DNA of 64,000 nucleotides from Chloroflexota bacterium (GTDB taxonomy: Bacteria; Chloroflexota; UBA11872; UBA12225; JAJDUF01), in the NCBI GenBank assembly GCA_022826725.1, contig JAJDUF010000022.1:186001-250000 (forward strand), written 5' to 3'. Both the position numbers and the translations under genes were made by a program. Of this stretch, positions 42,048 through 50,893 are shown piece after piece (position 1 is the stretch's first letter; each line of letters starts with the position of its first letter). The notes below the pieces were generated by a model. The model saw only the letters and a list, made by a program, of their open reading frames with translations. It had not been told where the DNA came from and searched no databases.

Positions 42048-43403
42048 ATGCGCGTCTTCTTCGCCATGACCGGCCAGCTCTGGTATGGCGGCGTGGTCCA
42101 GCAGTCCATCCTGTTGATCCGCCACCTGCGCCGGCTCGGCTGTGAGGTACTTCCCTTTGCGGCCGTAGCGCCACCCCACAACGACGAAATCCCCCCCGAC
42201 CTGTTGGACTACGAGCTAGGCTTCAACGTCGGCGACTACGCCCTGCGCCAGAAGCCGCTGCCGCTCCGCTGGCTGGCCGGTTGGTTTGCGCGGCGGCGCG
42301 TCGCGCACGGCGATCCGTTCACCGCCCGCAATGGACACGCCGTGACCGGCCTCGATATGGGGCAGGTCGCGCACGAGCTGATTTACCGTCCCTCTGCAGC
42401 CGATATCGAGCGTGCCAACCGCCTCCGGCGCGACTTTGCCCCCGATGTGGACTACGCCTGCGAGCTTTCGATGGCCCGCTATTTCGGTCTACTGGACGAT
42501 CTCGATGTACCGCTGGTCGTGGCCGCCCAAGGTTTCGAGGTGATGAAACGGCGGGGCGTGGACATTACGCCCGAAATCCGTCAGAACGCCCAGCGGATAG
42601 ACCTGGTCATCTCGGGTTCCGCCGCGAACGTGCGCGAGAATATCGCCGCCGATGTGCCGTTCCTTGCCGCCAAGGCCCGTGTGGTCCCGTATGGCATCTC
42701 CACCGACTACCTCACCGAGCTATCCGCCGCCGAAGCCCACGAGCGAACGCAACGGTTCGTGCCCTCCACGAACGACCGCGATTTCGTGGTGAGCGTCCTC
42801 AGTCGGGTGGACATCGAAAAAGGCACCGACCTTGCCCTCCACGCCCTCCGCATTCTCCGCAGCGCCGGCGTCCCGGCACGGCTGCGGCTCATTGGCGATT
42901 CCCTGGATGGCGCCGCCTTCCGCTCCGTGATCGAGGCCAAGATTCGGCTCCTCGATCTCACGGGCTACGTGGACCTGATCGGCCTAGTACGCAACAAGCG
43001 GGACAAGATCGCGCTCCTCCACACCAGCGATGCATTTGCCGGCTGCTTCATTCGCTCCGAGCCGTTCGGCTTGGTCGTGCTTGAGGCCATGGCGGCCGGG
43101 CTGCCCGTCGTCGTTCCCGACACGGGCGCCGCGCCCGAAATCCTCCACCGCACGGCTCCCCCCGCCGGCCGCCTCTACCGCACCAACGATACGGGACAGC
43201 TCGCCGATCAGTTGCGCTGGCTACACGAGCACCCGGCCGAGGCGCGGCGCATGGGCCAGGCCGGCCGCGAAACCGTCGCGCGCTACTTCCACGCCGAACG
43301 CATGGCCCACGACGTGCGCGCCGTCTTCGAGGCGGCGATTGCCGCCCGGCGCCAACAGCGCACACAGGCACGCCACCGGCTCACCTCCGACGTTGCCGTC
43401 TAG
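42048..43403 (+). CDS. Family 4-like glycosyltransferase
   Basis: This 451-residue GT-B protein has an N-terminal Rossmann domain with MTGQLWYGGVVQQS, a linker after residue 200, and the C-terminal donor-binding segment RSEPFGLVVLEAMAAGLPVVVPDTGAAPEI with the two Glu of the EX7E motif. It transfers a nucleotide-activated sugar. The acceptor is unknown. The start at 42048 gives a proper first strand (MRVFFAMTG). It stands alone on the + strand. Confidence 0.85.
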   Translation: MRVFFAMTGQLWYGGVVQQSILLIRHLRRLGCEVLPFAAVAPPHNDEIPPDLLDYELGFNVGDYALRQKPLPLRWLAGWFARRRVAHGDPFTARNGHAVTGLDMGQVAHELIYRPSAADIERANRLRRDFAPDVDYACELSMARYFGLLDDLDVPLVVAAQGFEVMKRRGVDITPEIRQNAQRIDLVISGSAANVRENIAADVPFLAAKARVVPYGISTDYLTELSAAEAHERTQRFVPSTNDRDFVVSVLSRVDIEKGTDLALHALRILRSAGVPARLRLIGDSLDGAAFRSVIEAKIRLLDLTGYVDLIGLVRNKRDKIALLHTSDAFAGCFIRSEPFGLVVLEAMAAGLPVVVPDTGAAPEILHRTAPPAGRLYRTNDTGQLADQLRWLHEHPAEARRMGQAGRETVARYFHAERMAHDVRAVFEAAIAARRQQRTQARHRLTSDVAV

Positions 43404-43444
43404 GTATCGTAGGGTCGTCACTCATAGCGTCCACCGGAATCTAC

Positions 43445-43479
43445 GTCCCCCCGCACTGCGGGGGGACTATAGGGGGGCG
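43445..43479. repeat. Palindromic repeat, class E
   Basis: A GTCCCCCCGCACTGCGGGGGGAC stem followed by TATAGGGGGGC, the class E tail. Confidence 0.7.
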
Positions 43480-43655
43480 AGAAACGGGCCTGAAACCGAC
43501 ACGCCAGCGTGGTTGTCTTTTAGGTAGGAGGGCTGTATGACAAGCGCAGATATGCTCGTCCGAAGCGGCCGGGAATGCTAGAGTCATCCGATCAGAATAT
43601 GCCGGGAGCCACATCAGGCCGGTGGTAGCGGCCAGGAAGGAATAGGTACAGCGAC

Positions 43656-44378
43656 ATGGGCATACTGGACCGAATCTCGACTGTCTTGCGGACCAATGTT
43701 AATGCGCTCCTCGATGCCTCCGAGGACCCTCGGCGGACGCTGGAACAGGTGATCCGCGACATGGCCGAGGCTATCGCCCAAGCGCGCGGACAAACGGCCG
43801 AGGTGATCGCCCAGGAGAAGCTGATCGAGGCCGATTACCTCAAGAATCATCGGCTGGCCCAGGAGTGGGAGCGCAAGACGGAGTTGGCCTTGACCCGCGG
43901 CTCCGATGACTTGGCCCGTGAAGCGCTCCGGCGCAAAATTGACTTCGAACGAAACGCGGAGATGCTCGCGCGGCAGTTGGCGGCCCAGCAAGAGATCAGC
44001 GCCAAGCTGAAGCGCGACCTCACCCAGCTGGAAGCCAAGTACGATGAAGCGATCCGCAACCGCGATGCACTCGTCGCTCGTCACCGCACCGTGCTGGCCC
44101 AGCAGCAGGTCGCCCGGTCGTCTGCGCGCCTCAACCTGATGGACCCTAGCTCCGAGCTAGCCCGCATGGAGGCACGTATCCGTGGCGAAGAAGCGCGCAC
44201 GGCGGCCTACGCCGAAGTGTCGGAGTTGAGCCTCGACAAGCGGCTTGATGCGTTGGAAACGGACACCGATCTCGACTTGCAGTTGGCGGATATGAAGGCG
44301 CGGCTGCGCGGCGAGCTACCGGCGCCCGATCCGGCAAAAGCCGAGGCGCAACCCGGGCCAACTGCCGACACCTCCTGA
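43656..44378 (+). CDS. pspA: PspA/IM30 (Vipp1)-family membrane-stress protein
   Basis: This 240-residue, almost entirely helical protein starts with the amphipathic MGILDRISTVLRTNVNALLD typical of PspA/IM30. The EDPRRTLEQVIRDMAEAIAQAR signature and long coiled coils (30-150, 170-215) follow. ESCRT-III-like polymers of this family bind and protect membranes. The last 20 residues are Pro/Ala-rich. No psp regulators lie nearby. Confidence 0.93.
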   Translation: MGILDRISTVLRTNVNALLDASEDPRRTLEQVIRDMAEAIAQARGQTAEVIAQEKLIEADYLKNHRLAQEWERKTELALTRGSDDLAREALRRKIDFERNAEMLARQLAAQQEISAKLKRDLTQLEAKYDEAIRNRDALVARHRTVLAQQQVARSSARLNLMDPSSELARMEARIRGEEARTAAYAEVSELSLDKRLDALETDTDLDLQLADMKARLRGELPAPDPAKAEAQPGPTADTS

Positions 44379-44404
44379 GCCGCAGCAACCGGTCGCCGCC
44401 GTGA

Positions 44405-44488
44405 CTCCCTTCCCTGCCAGGGAAGGGGCCGGGGTGAGAGCAGACTCCCCCTCTCTACATGGTGGAGAGGGGGCCGGGGGGTGAGGCC
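44405..44488. repeat. Palindromic repeats: class D stem and class C
   Basis: A CCCTTCCCTGCCAGGGAAGGG stem (44407-44427) and a class C element (44446-44488) lie downstream of pspA. Confidence 0.65.
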
Positions 44489-44591
44489 TGCTCCCTTAAG
44501 TCGTTTCTGCTGGCACGGTCCGGGCACTGTCCCACGTGCCCTAAGCGTCAGGTCCGGTTAAACTGTCAAGACTCGGCGCATTCTCCCAGAG

Positions 44592-44882
44592 CTACCCCCG
44601 GACCGGACGATCCGCGGCGGCGATGCGCCGGTACAACGTCTGCACGTGGAGCGTTGTGAGCGCAATGCCGTTTGCCGTCACAATAGCGGAGCGCGGCTCG
44701 GCGGTGTTCTCGGTAGCGCCGCGGGTGGAGGCCCAGTTGCGCCACAGCGCCTCGGGCACCGTTGCCAGGTTGAGGACGGCGACGATGCTTTCCCGGGATA
44801 CCCACTGCCCCGCACCTACGTCAACCAGACCGAGCAATTTCGATGTGGCCAGTGTCTCTTGATCGCGCCGGGATCGTGCCAT
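44592..44882 (-). CDS. RemA-like (DUF370) regulatory protein
   Basis: This 96-residue protein follows the RemA pattern: SKLLGLVDVGAGQWVSRESIVAVLN (vnvGfgn...v..ivaIv), EALWRNWASTRGATENTA, RSAIVTANGIALTTLHVQTLYRRI (rs.i.tdsg...lS...tl..R). In Bacillus RemA binds DNA and activates matrix genes. Here the family match is clear in layout but distant. The start at 44882 is preferred. It overlaps by about 40 bp the 5' end of the divergent propeller gene. Confidence 0.6.
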   Translation of the reverse strand: MARSRRDQETLATSKLLGLVDVGAGQWVSRESIVAVLNLATVPEALWRNWASTRGATENTAEPRSAIVTANGIALTTLHVQTLYRRIAAADRPVRG

Positions 44883-46249
44883 TCGCTTCGCTCCTGAGCC
44901 ACACCGGCCGACAACTCCGCCGGCTCCCGCCGCGACTGCGGCGCTCCTGGCGTCAGAGTATACGGAAGCTGCCGGCACTCGCGGTTGCCGTCCGCGCGCT
45001 CGACCGGCGGTACGCTTGGCTGGCCCTCGCGGTCACTGTGCTGGCAGCGCCGGGCGCAATCATTCTGGCCGCGCTCGCCGTTACCCCGGCCGGCACCTCC
45101 GCCAAGCCGACGGTTGTGGCACCGGCCGCGCCTGTGCGCCGCGCCCCGCAGAACCCGGCCGTTGCGTCCCCACGGAGCTTGCCCCAGGCCGGCGCTGCGC
45201 TCGTCGGCACGCCAACAGTGGCACCTGTGCGAAGCGGGAGTGCGGTCCCAACCCCGACTGCGCCCCCGCCGTTCCGCCCAACGGTGTCGAAGCTCACCCC
45301 CGATGGCTGCTGCGCCTCGTTTCTCTGGGCGGACGATAGCATCCACGTGCTCTATTACGACCGGCGCAACCCCGGCGCTACCGGCACCTGGTTAGTCAAT
45401 GTGGAAACCGGCGAGGAATTGCTGCTACTGCCATTCTATGGCTATTTCTCGCCCGACCGCTCGACGGTTGCCGTGCCGGAGCCGGATAGCCGGCAGATGC
45501 GGTTCCGCAAGCTGGCTACCGACGAGGAGTGGATCGTCCCCAACCTACCGAACCGAGTGCTCTTTGGCCCGCGTGGCGAGCGTATCGCGTTCACGCTGCG
45601 GCCTGCCGAGCGTCCGCTCGCACCGGGCGCGGTCGGCCCCCCGCCCCAAGGTTTTGCCCGTCTGCTCGGCCCCATTGCAATCTGGATTGCGGACGTTCGT
45701 GGCACGGAGGCGCGACCGCTCGCCACCTTGCCCGGCGCGCGCATTCACGGCTGGCTGCCCGACGCCTCTGCGCTCCTCGTGTCGTGGCGCACCGTCGGCA
45801 AGCTGGAGACCTCACTGGGCCTCCTCGACCTGGAAACGGGCGAGGTGGCGCTCCTCGCCACGGCCCCCCGGCTACTGTCCGGCCGTTTCTCGCCGGATGG
45901 CGAATGGGTCGCCTACGTCGCTGCCTTCACCGGCGATCTGCAGCGCGATGGCCTCTGGGTCCAGCGCGTGCATGGCGATGAAGCCCGCCGCCTCATCATC
46001 TGGGGTGACTATCGCTGGGCGCCTGACTCGGCCAGCCTGATCGTCCTGCCCCCGCGACCCAAGGGCGCCGACGGCGACCGCTTCTGGAGCGTCTATGTAG
46101 ACGGCGAGTTCCCGGCGCCCCTCACCGACCCCGCCGAGACCCCCTTTGCCATCACCAACAACAGTTGGGAGCTGTCCACCGACGGCAAGCGTATCGTCTT
46201 CACCTCCGCCGCCGACCACAGCCTCTGGCTCCTCCGGCTCCGACCCTAG
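44843..46249 (+). CDS. Membrane-anchored TolB/WD40-like beta-propeller protein
   Basis: This 468-residue protein has a basic N-terminus and a transmembrane helix (about 56-82). A Pro/Thr/Ala-rich linker (83-145) leads to a six- or seven-bladed propeller with repeated PD40-type motifs such as YFSPDRSTVAVPE, GRFSPDGEWVAYVA, YRWAPDSASLIVL and ELSTDGKRIVFTS. It is likely extracytoplasmic. Function is unknown. The start lies inside the divergent RemA-like gene; no better start codon occurs before the helix. Confidence 0.7.
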   Translation: MWPVSLDRAGIVPFASLLSHTGRQLRRLPPRLRRSWRQSIRKLPALAVAVRALDRRYAWLALAVTVLAAPGAIILAALAVTPAGTSAKPTVVAPAAPVRRAPQNPAVASPRSLPQAGAALVGTPTVAPVRSGSAVPTPTAPPPFRPTVSKLTPDGCCASFLWADDSIHVLYYDRRNPGATGTWLVNVETGEELLLLPFYGYFSPDRSTVAVPEPDSRQMRFRKLATDEEWIVPNLPNRVLFGPRGERIAFTLRPAERPLAPGAVGPPPQGFARLLGPIAIWIADVRGTEARPLATLPGARIHGWLPDASALLVSWRTVGKLETSLGLLDLETGEVALLATAPRLLSGRFSPDGEWVAYVAAFTGDLQRDGLWVQRVHGDEARRLIIWGDYRWAPDSASLIVLPPRPKGADGDRFWSVYVDGEFPAPLTDPAETPFAITNNSWELSTDGKRIVFTSAADHSLWLLRLRP

Positions 46250-46284
46250 CGCCACGCAGGCCCGCCGGCCGGCCCGGGGTCCGA

Positions 46285-46830
46285 TCACAGCCCGAGGTCT
46301 TCGCGGATACCCTTCATCGCCTCCACCCCGATCGTCACGAACTCCGCCAACGGCAGGCCCAGATTTGGCTCGCAGGTCAGGATGTCGTCGCGGTCCACGC
46401 CGCGCGCAAAGGCCGTCTGCCGGAAGCGTTTGAGTACCCCTTTGGTCTTGACGCCGGCTAGTCCCTTGGGATGCAGCAGCGCGTAGGCCGTTATCAGCCC
46501 GGAGAGGTGATCGCAAGCAAAGATGGACGCATTCAGCTTGTTGTCGAGCGGCGCCAGGCCGCCGTGCGCCAGGATGCCCTGCACAATCCGCTCCGATACC
46601 CCTTCCGCCCGCACTCGCTCCACGATGACGTGCATGTGACGGTCCGGGTCTTTCTCGGTCACCTCGTAGTCGGCATCATGCAACAGACCCACCAGCCCCC
46701 ATTCGTCCTCGTCCGCCTCGAAGTGGCGCGCCAGCGCCCGCATGATCGCCTCCACGGCCAGACAGTGCTTCTTCAGGTTCGGGTCGGTCAGCATCTCGTC
46801 CACAATCGCCATCGCCTGGTCACGATCCAT
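46285..46830 (-). CDS. HD-domain (HDIG-type) phosphohydrolase
   Basis: This 181-residue protein has the HD-superfamily ligands: HCLAVEAIM (first His), VGLLHDADYEV (His-Asp), then HGGLAP and SIFACDHLSGL (final Asp). Small stand-alone members hydrolyse nucleotides or phosphate esters; the substrate is unknown. It is convergent with the propeller gene (36 bp gap). Confidence 0.85.
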   Translation of the reverse strand: MDRDQAMAIVDEMLTDPNLKKHCLAVEAIMRALARHFEADEDEWGLVGLLHDADYEVTEKDPDRHMHVIVERVRAEGVSERIVQGILAHGGLAPLDNKLNASIFACDHLSGLITAYALLHPKGLAGVKTKGVLKRFRQTAFARGVDRDDILTCEPNLGLPLAEFVTIGVEAMKGIREDLGL

Positions 46831-46885
46831 CGCTACTCCCTTTCTCCGCCGGCCACTCCCGTCGTCTCGTCCGTCACTGCCAATC

Positions 46886-47019
46886 CGTCATTCCCGCGCC
46901 AGCGGGAATCTACGCCCCCTCTCTATCGCTCCGCGATGGAGAGGTGACTGGCTAAAGCCGCACCACACCTGGCCCTATCCGTGCTGCTTTGGCCGGTCAG
47001 GGGGCCGGGGGGGAGGAAC
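46886..47019. repeat. Composite: class A + class C interrupted by the 51-bp hairpin (copy 2)
   Basis: Class A (46886-46911) abuts a class C stem (46915-46944). The 51-bp hairpin element (46947-46997, 17-bp arms with mismatches) follows before the class C tail resumes as AGGGGGCCGGGGGG. Compared with the uninterrupted version at 35450-35496, the hairpin is inserted after the stem. Confidence 0.7.
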
Positions 47020-47046
47020 ATCTTCTATCGCCAGCCCCAGCACGGC

Positions 47047-47811
47047 CTAGCCCCGCGCAAAGTCCACCAAAAAGCGCCGCACCACCTCGATGGCGACTTC
47101 GAGCAGCCGCTCCCCCCGCTCACCGGATGCGCCGGCGGCATCGTCGCTCACCCCGCCGGCTTGCTCGAAAGCGCCCAGCTGCCGCACCAGCCCACCGAGC
47201 CGCGGGTTGACCCAATTGTCCTCCGACGATGCTGCTGGCACCCCAATCCCCCGTTGATCGAGGTTGATGATGTCCGGCCGCAGCGCCAGCATCAAGGAGG
47301 TCTCGAATCCACCGGCGTGGCCTGGGATGCCTCCCAGTCCGTCCAGCCCCTCCGCGGCCAACTCTTTCTCGGCCAGCGTCCAATAAGAGACGGCAGCCAC
47401 CGCGATATCGAGTTCGAGAGTCAGCGCGGAGGTCACCACGTCGTGCGGCGCCACGTTGCCGCCGTGCCCGTTCACCAGCGCCACCCGCTTGCCCCCATGA
47501 TGGGCCACACATCGGATCAGGTCCTCGATCACCGCCATGTACGTCCGCACACTGAGCGACATCGAGCCGGCCCAGGGCAGGTGGTGATGCGAGCTACCAT
47601 ACGTGACTGTCGGTGCCACGACAATCGGCACGTCGCTGGCGGCGCGCGCCGCCGCGCTGCGAGCGATATGCTCCGCGGTGCAGGTATCCACGATCAACGG
47701 CAAGTGTGGGCCGTGCTGCTCCGTCGAGCCGGTCGGAATCACGACCGTCGCCCCTTGATCGAATGCCTCTCGCGCTTCCAGGCGCGTCATCTCCGCCAAC
47801 AGCAGTTTCAT
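47047..47811 (-). CDS. Creatininase-family (creatinine amidohydrolase-like) protein
   Basis: This 254-residue protein has the creatininase fingerprint: VVIPTGSTEQHGPHLPLIVDT (Glu/His/Asp metal ligands), PTVTYGSSHHH, VNGHGGN, and a late GFETSLMLALRP. Members hydrolyse creatinine or open cyclic amides; close relatives process mycofactocin or riboflavin precursors. The substrate is unknown. The start at 47811 gives MKLLLAEMT, and the frame upstream is not family-like. Confidence 0.9.
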   Translation of the reverse strand: MKLLLAEMTRLEAREAFDQGATVVIPTGSTEQHGPHLPLIVDTCTAEHIARSAAARAASDVPIVVAPTVTYGSSHHHLPWAGSMSLSVRTYMAVIEDLIRCVAHHGGKRVALVNGHGGNVAPHDVVTSALTLELDIAVAAVSYWTLAEKELAAEGLDGLGGIPGHAGGFETSLMLALRPDIINLDQRGIGVPAASSEDNWVNPRLGGLVRQLGAFEQAGGVSDDAAGASGERGERLLEVAIEVVRRFLVDFARG

Positions 47812-48167
47812 CCCCGGCCTCCCTCCATCCCACTGTGCCACACCCGCCGATCTTCCACCATAGGCAATCCAGTCCCCCACCCTAGCCCCTGACTGCGGTA
47901 GGTTTTTATGTGGGGGCGCGATTCACCGCACTCCCGCGCAACCGGGAATCCGCACTCCCTCTCTATCGCTCTGCGATGGAGAGGAGACCGGATAAAGCCG
48001 CACCACACCTGGCACTATCCGTGCGGCTTTGGCCGGTCAGGGGGCCGGGGAGTGAGGACCACCATGGCCCCGCCACCAACGCCGTAGGGGGGTGGGTGTC
48101 CCTGGTAGGTGCCCTCACCAACTCCCATCCTGTCTATCCTGTCCATCCATGTAAATACCTACCCCTG
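47812..48167. other. Intergenic repeat-rich interval
   Basis: No gene was seen between the creatininase gene and the glycosyltransferase that reads toward it. Most of the interval is the composite repeat at 47926-48057, followed by about 100 bp of unstructured sequence. Confidence 0.5.
47926..48057. repeat. Composite: class A + class C interrupted by the 51-bp hairpin (copy 3)
   Basis: A degraded class A element is followed by a class C stem with a TATCGCTCTGCGA loop. The hairpin element (arms 47987-48003 and 48021-48037) interrupts it, then the tail GGGCCGGGGAGTGAGG resumes. Layout and insertion point match the copy at 46886-47019. Confidence 0.7.
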
Positions 48168-49280
48168 TCAGCACCCCCCGCTGATCGCCTCGTACACCCG
48201 CCAGGTTCGCTCGGCAATCCGCTGCTGCGTGTAGTGTGCCAGGACACGCTGCCGCCCGCGCACGCCTAGCTCCCGCCTCAACACCGGGTTGTCCCGCAGC
48301 CGGGCCAGTTGCTCCGCGAGCGCCGCGCTGTCGCCTTCCGGGCAGAGCAGACCGGCGTCACCGATCACGCGCCGGATTTCGCCGGAGTCGGAGCCGATCA
48401 CCGCCGTCTCGCAGGCCATCGCTTCCACTAGGACGCGCCCGAACTGCTCTTTCCATTGCGGCGTGGTCAGCGACGGCAGCACCAGCACGTCGAGTTGCCG
48501 CAGGAACCCCGGCACCTCCGTCGAGGCGCGAGCCGAATGGATCTGCAGCCGTTCTTCCAGGCCGCCCGCTGCGGCCATTGCCCGCAGCCGACGTTCCTCC
48601 GGCCCCCAGCCCAGTAGATCGAGCCGCACTCCCGTACCGAGCTGTCCACACGCCCCCACCAGCACCTGCACGCCCTTCTTGTGCTCCAGACGGCCGACGT
48701 AGCCGACGCGAAAGAGGCCATCAGGAGAGGAAGGCGGCGCCGCGCCGGCGGAGAATAACTCCGGGTCAACGCCGAACTGCGGAATCACCCACGCCGGCCC
48801 CGCGTAGCCTTTGCGGCGCAGCACCTCCCGCGCCTCGGCGTTGCCCGCAATCGCGCCGGCCACCCGGCTATAGCAATAGCGCTCCATCAGCCGTACCGGC
48901 AGCGGATAGCGGCGGAACAAGTTCTGCCAGGTGAAGAACAGGGCGCGCGCGCCGGCCCGCTGCGCCAGCGCGACGATCTGCAGCGTCGCGAGGTTATACG
49001 GCTCTTCGTCCGCGTGGACTACGTCCCACCGTTGGCCACGAAAGCGGCGACCGAGCCGCGGGTAGAAGTGGGTGTGGAAATGGCCGTTCAGCGCCAGCGG
49101 CTCGACCACCAGCCGATAGCCCTGCGTATGCCGGCGGTCGAGCTGAAACACCCGCCCGCCGTGATCGCGCCACGAGGGCGGCACCACGACGGTCAGCTCG
49201 GCGCCGCAGCGCGCCAGTTCCTCCAGCTTGCGCTGATAGGCGCCGTGAATACACGCTTTGGAAACCATCAGGATGCGCAT
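48168..49280 (-). CDS. Family 4-like glycosyltransferase
   Basis: This 370-residue GT-B protein has an N-terminal MRILMVSKACIHGAYQRKLEELAR, then VGYVGRLEHKKGVQVLVGA (donor-domain entry) and EQFGRVLVEAMACETAVIGSDSGEIRRVIG with the EX7E-type pair. It probably builds surface polysaccharide or glycolipid. No polysaccharide cluster surrounds it, and the other glycosyltransferase is 5 kb away on the opposite strand. Confidence 0.88.
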   Translation of the reverse strand: MRILMVSKACIHGAYQRKLEELARCGAELTVVVPPSWRDHGGRVFQLDRRHTQGYRLVVEPLALNGHFHTHFYPRLGRRFRGQRWDVVHADEEPYNLATLQIVALAQRAGARALFFTWQNLFRRYPLPVRLMERYCYSRVAGAIAGNAEAREVLRRKGYAGPAWVIPQFGVDPELFSAGAAPPSSPDGLFRVGYVGRLEHKKGVQVLVGACGQLGTGVRLDLLGWGPEERRLRAMAAAGGLEERLQIHSARASTEVPGFLRQLDVLVLPSLTTPQWKEQFGRVLVEAMACETAVIGSDSGEIRRVIGDAGLLCPEGDSAALAEQLARLRDNPVLRRELGVRGRQRVLAHYTQQRIAERTWRVYEAISGGC

Positions 49281-49308
49281 CGCGCTCGCCTACTATCGCA
49301 CCATTCCG

Positions 49309-49391
49309 GCCCCCCTATGGTCCCCCGGCTGCGGCGGGGGGAAGGTGTATTCCCTCCCCCGTTGCAACGGGGGAGGGCTAGGGTGGGGGGC
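49309..49391. repeat. Palindromic repeats, class E-like and CCTCCCCC...GGGGGAGG
   Basis: A class E element in inverted orientation (CCCCCCTATGGTCCCCC... at 49309-49341) and a CCTCCCCCGTTGCAACGGGGGAGG palindrome (49353-49376) with a GGGTGGGG tail lie in the gap between the glycosyltransferase and GNAT genes. Confidence 0.6.
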
Positions 49392-49409
49392 AGCCCAGGG
49401 ACCACCCGC

Positions 49410-49955
49410 CTACGACCTCGCCGCCCCGTCGCGTGCCGGCAAGCGGAACTCCGAGCGCAGCACGCCCATGTAGATCAGGTCGTGCCACACGCCCTCGACG
49501 CACATCTCCTCGCGCAGCCGACCCTCTTTGCGAAAACCGCAGCGTTCGTAGCAGCGAATCGCCGCCGTGTTGTACCACAGCACCCGCAGGTAAATCTTGT
49601 GCAGGCGGAAGCGCTTGAAGACGTGCCGCACCCCCAGCAGCACGGCATCCGTGCCGTAGCCGTGACCCCGGTAGTCGCGTGCCACCCAGATGGACAGCTC
49701 GGCAGCCTGGTGGGGCACGGACCGTTCCCAGAACGACAGCAGCCCCATGATCCGGCCGCCGGGGCCTTGCAGCACGAAGTCGGCCAACGCACCGCTCGCA
49801 GACCCCACGAACACGCGCTTCAAGACGGACCCTTTCGGCGGGGTGTCCGTCCCCATGTACCGGTCAATCTCCGGGTCCGACCGCAGCCGCTCCAGTTCGG
49901 CCCGGTCGCTCGTCCGGGCCTCCCGCAGCACCACCCACTTCCCATGCAGCAGCAT
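49410..49955 (-). CDS. GNAT acetyltransferase (RimJ/RimL-type)
   Basis: This 181-residue protein starts MLLHGKWVVLREARTSDRAEL, the RimJ/RimL-like opening. The acetyl-CoA-binding motif A follows (SIWVARDYRGHGYGTDAVLLGVRHVF, R/Q-x-x-G-x-G/A), and then LRVLWYNTAAIRCYERCGFRKEGRLRE. It may acetylate a protein N-terminus or a small molecule. Its first 12 codons and upstream TATAGT box are partly duplicated at 50740-50775. Confidence 0.9.
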   Translation of the reverse strand: MLLHGKWVVLREARTSDRAELERLRSDPEIDRYMGTDTPPKGSVLKRVFVGSASGALADFVLQGPGGRIMGLLSFWERSVPHQAAELSIWVARDYRGHGYGTDAVLLGVRHVFKRFRLHKIYLRVLWYNTAAIRCYERCGFRKEGRLREEMCVEGVWHDLIYMGVLRSEFRLPARDGAARS

Positions 49956-50024
49956 GGCACAACTATACTGCACACCCCAAGGCGGCAACGCTCACGTCCC
50001 CCGCGTCACCGCCCGCTCCTGCAT

Positions 50025-50711
50025 CTAACGGGAGTCCACAATCAGAGGGTAGTAGGCAACACCCCAGTCTGTCTGTGGGTTGTCCATCATCAACTCGATG
50101 AGTAGCGGCACCAGCGATGCCATGATCCGCGCCCCATCCTCGACCTGACGACGGTTCGCCTTGCTATTCCAGGTCGCGCCTCCGTGAATGAGTTGGTTTC
50201 GAAGCACGTACAGACGGTAGAACAGTATTCGCAAGATGTCCTTGGTATCCCTGCGATCCAGTGCTCGCCCCACGTTGCGCGCGTCGCGATCAAACCGGAG
50301 TGTCCAGTCGTCGTTCCCGGGTAGGCCGTTGTGATAGTCCCAGAAGGGCTGGAAAACGTACTTGTTTCTCAGAAGTTCTACCATCGGTTCCCAGAACTTC
50401 ATCAGGACTGCGTTATAGATCTTCTCGTGGCGGTCTAGTTGGATGATCTTTTCGAAGTAGTCCGAGAAAACACGACTTTCTCGTCTTTCCAATCGTGCCT
50501 GCGAACGACCATCGGCGTAGACAGCGTTGAACGCAATCCAGTAGAAAATGAACGCCGCGTCGTAGTCACCCGATTCCATCTCCTGCTCGGCGCGTCCCAG
50601 CCAACTAAGGCAGCGTCCGGAGCGAAGACCAGGGATACTTGGAAACGGATAGTCGTTGGCCCGTTGCTTTTCTTTCAATCGCTTGTGGGTTGGCCCATCC
50701 CAGGTCGTCAT
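50025..50711 (-). CDS. HEPN-type (Apea-like) protein, putative RNase or RNA-binding
   Basis: This 228-residue helical protein has an Arg171-Asn-x3-His176 motif (LRNQLIHGG) that matches the HEPN R-x4-6-H active site. FIFYWIAFNAVYAD precedes it and a long C-terminal helix ends LIELMMDNPQTDWG. HEPN proteins are often RNases in defence or toxin-antitoxin systems. No nucleotidyltransferase partner is adjacent. Lower GC than neighbours suggests transfer. The start at 50711 is chosen because the upstream frame covers a duplicated GNAT fragment. Confidence 0.65.
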   Translation of the reverse strand: MTTWDGPTHKRLKEKQRANDYPFPSIPGLRSGRCLSWLGRAEQEMESGDYDAAFIFYWIAFNAVYADGRSQARLERRESRVFSDYFEKIIQLDRHEKIYNAVLMKFWEPMVELLRNKYVFQPFWDYHNGLPGNDDWTLRFDRDARNVGRALDRRDTKDILRILFYRLYVLRNQLIHGGATWNSKANRRQVEDGARIMASLVPLLIELMMDNPQTDWGVAYYPLIVDSR

Positions 50712-50724
50712 GCTCCACTGCCCT

Positions 50725-50775
50725 TTCTCGCGCCTCTCGCGCGACACGTTCCCCACGCAGCAGTATGGTGCAACT
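50725..50775 (-). pseudogene. Remnant of a GNAT gene 5' end upstream of the HEPN gene
   Basis: On the minus strand the segment translates as ILLRGERVAREARERA, close to the start of the intact GNAT at 49955 (MLLHGKWVVLREARTSD). The nucleotides match through the AGTATAGTTG upstream sequence as well. The ATG is changed to ATA and a deletion disrupts the frame. It seems to be a duplicated promoter plus N-terminus that now precedes the HEPN gene. Confidence 0.5.
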
Positions 50776-50893
50776 ATACTCCCTCGCGGAATCGAGGCAA
50801 TCGGTTGCCTCCCCGCCGGGGAATGACGTATCATGGCTGCGATCCTCGCTTGGGAGATGTGAACGCAGCGAGGCAAGACCAAAGGAGGTTGCC

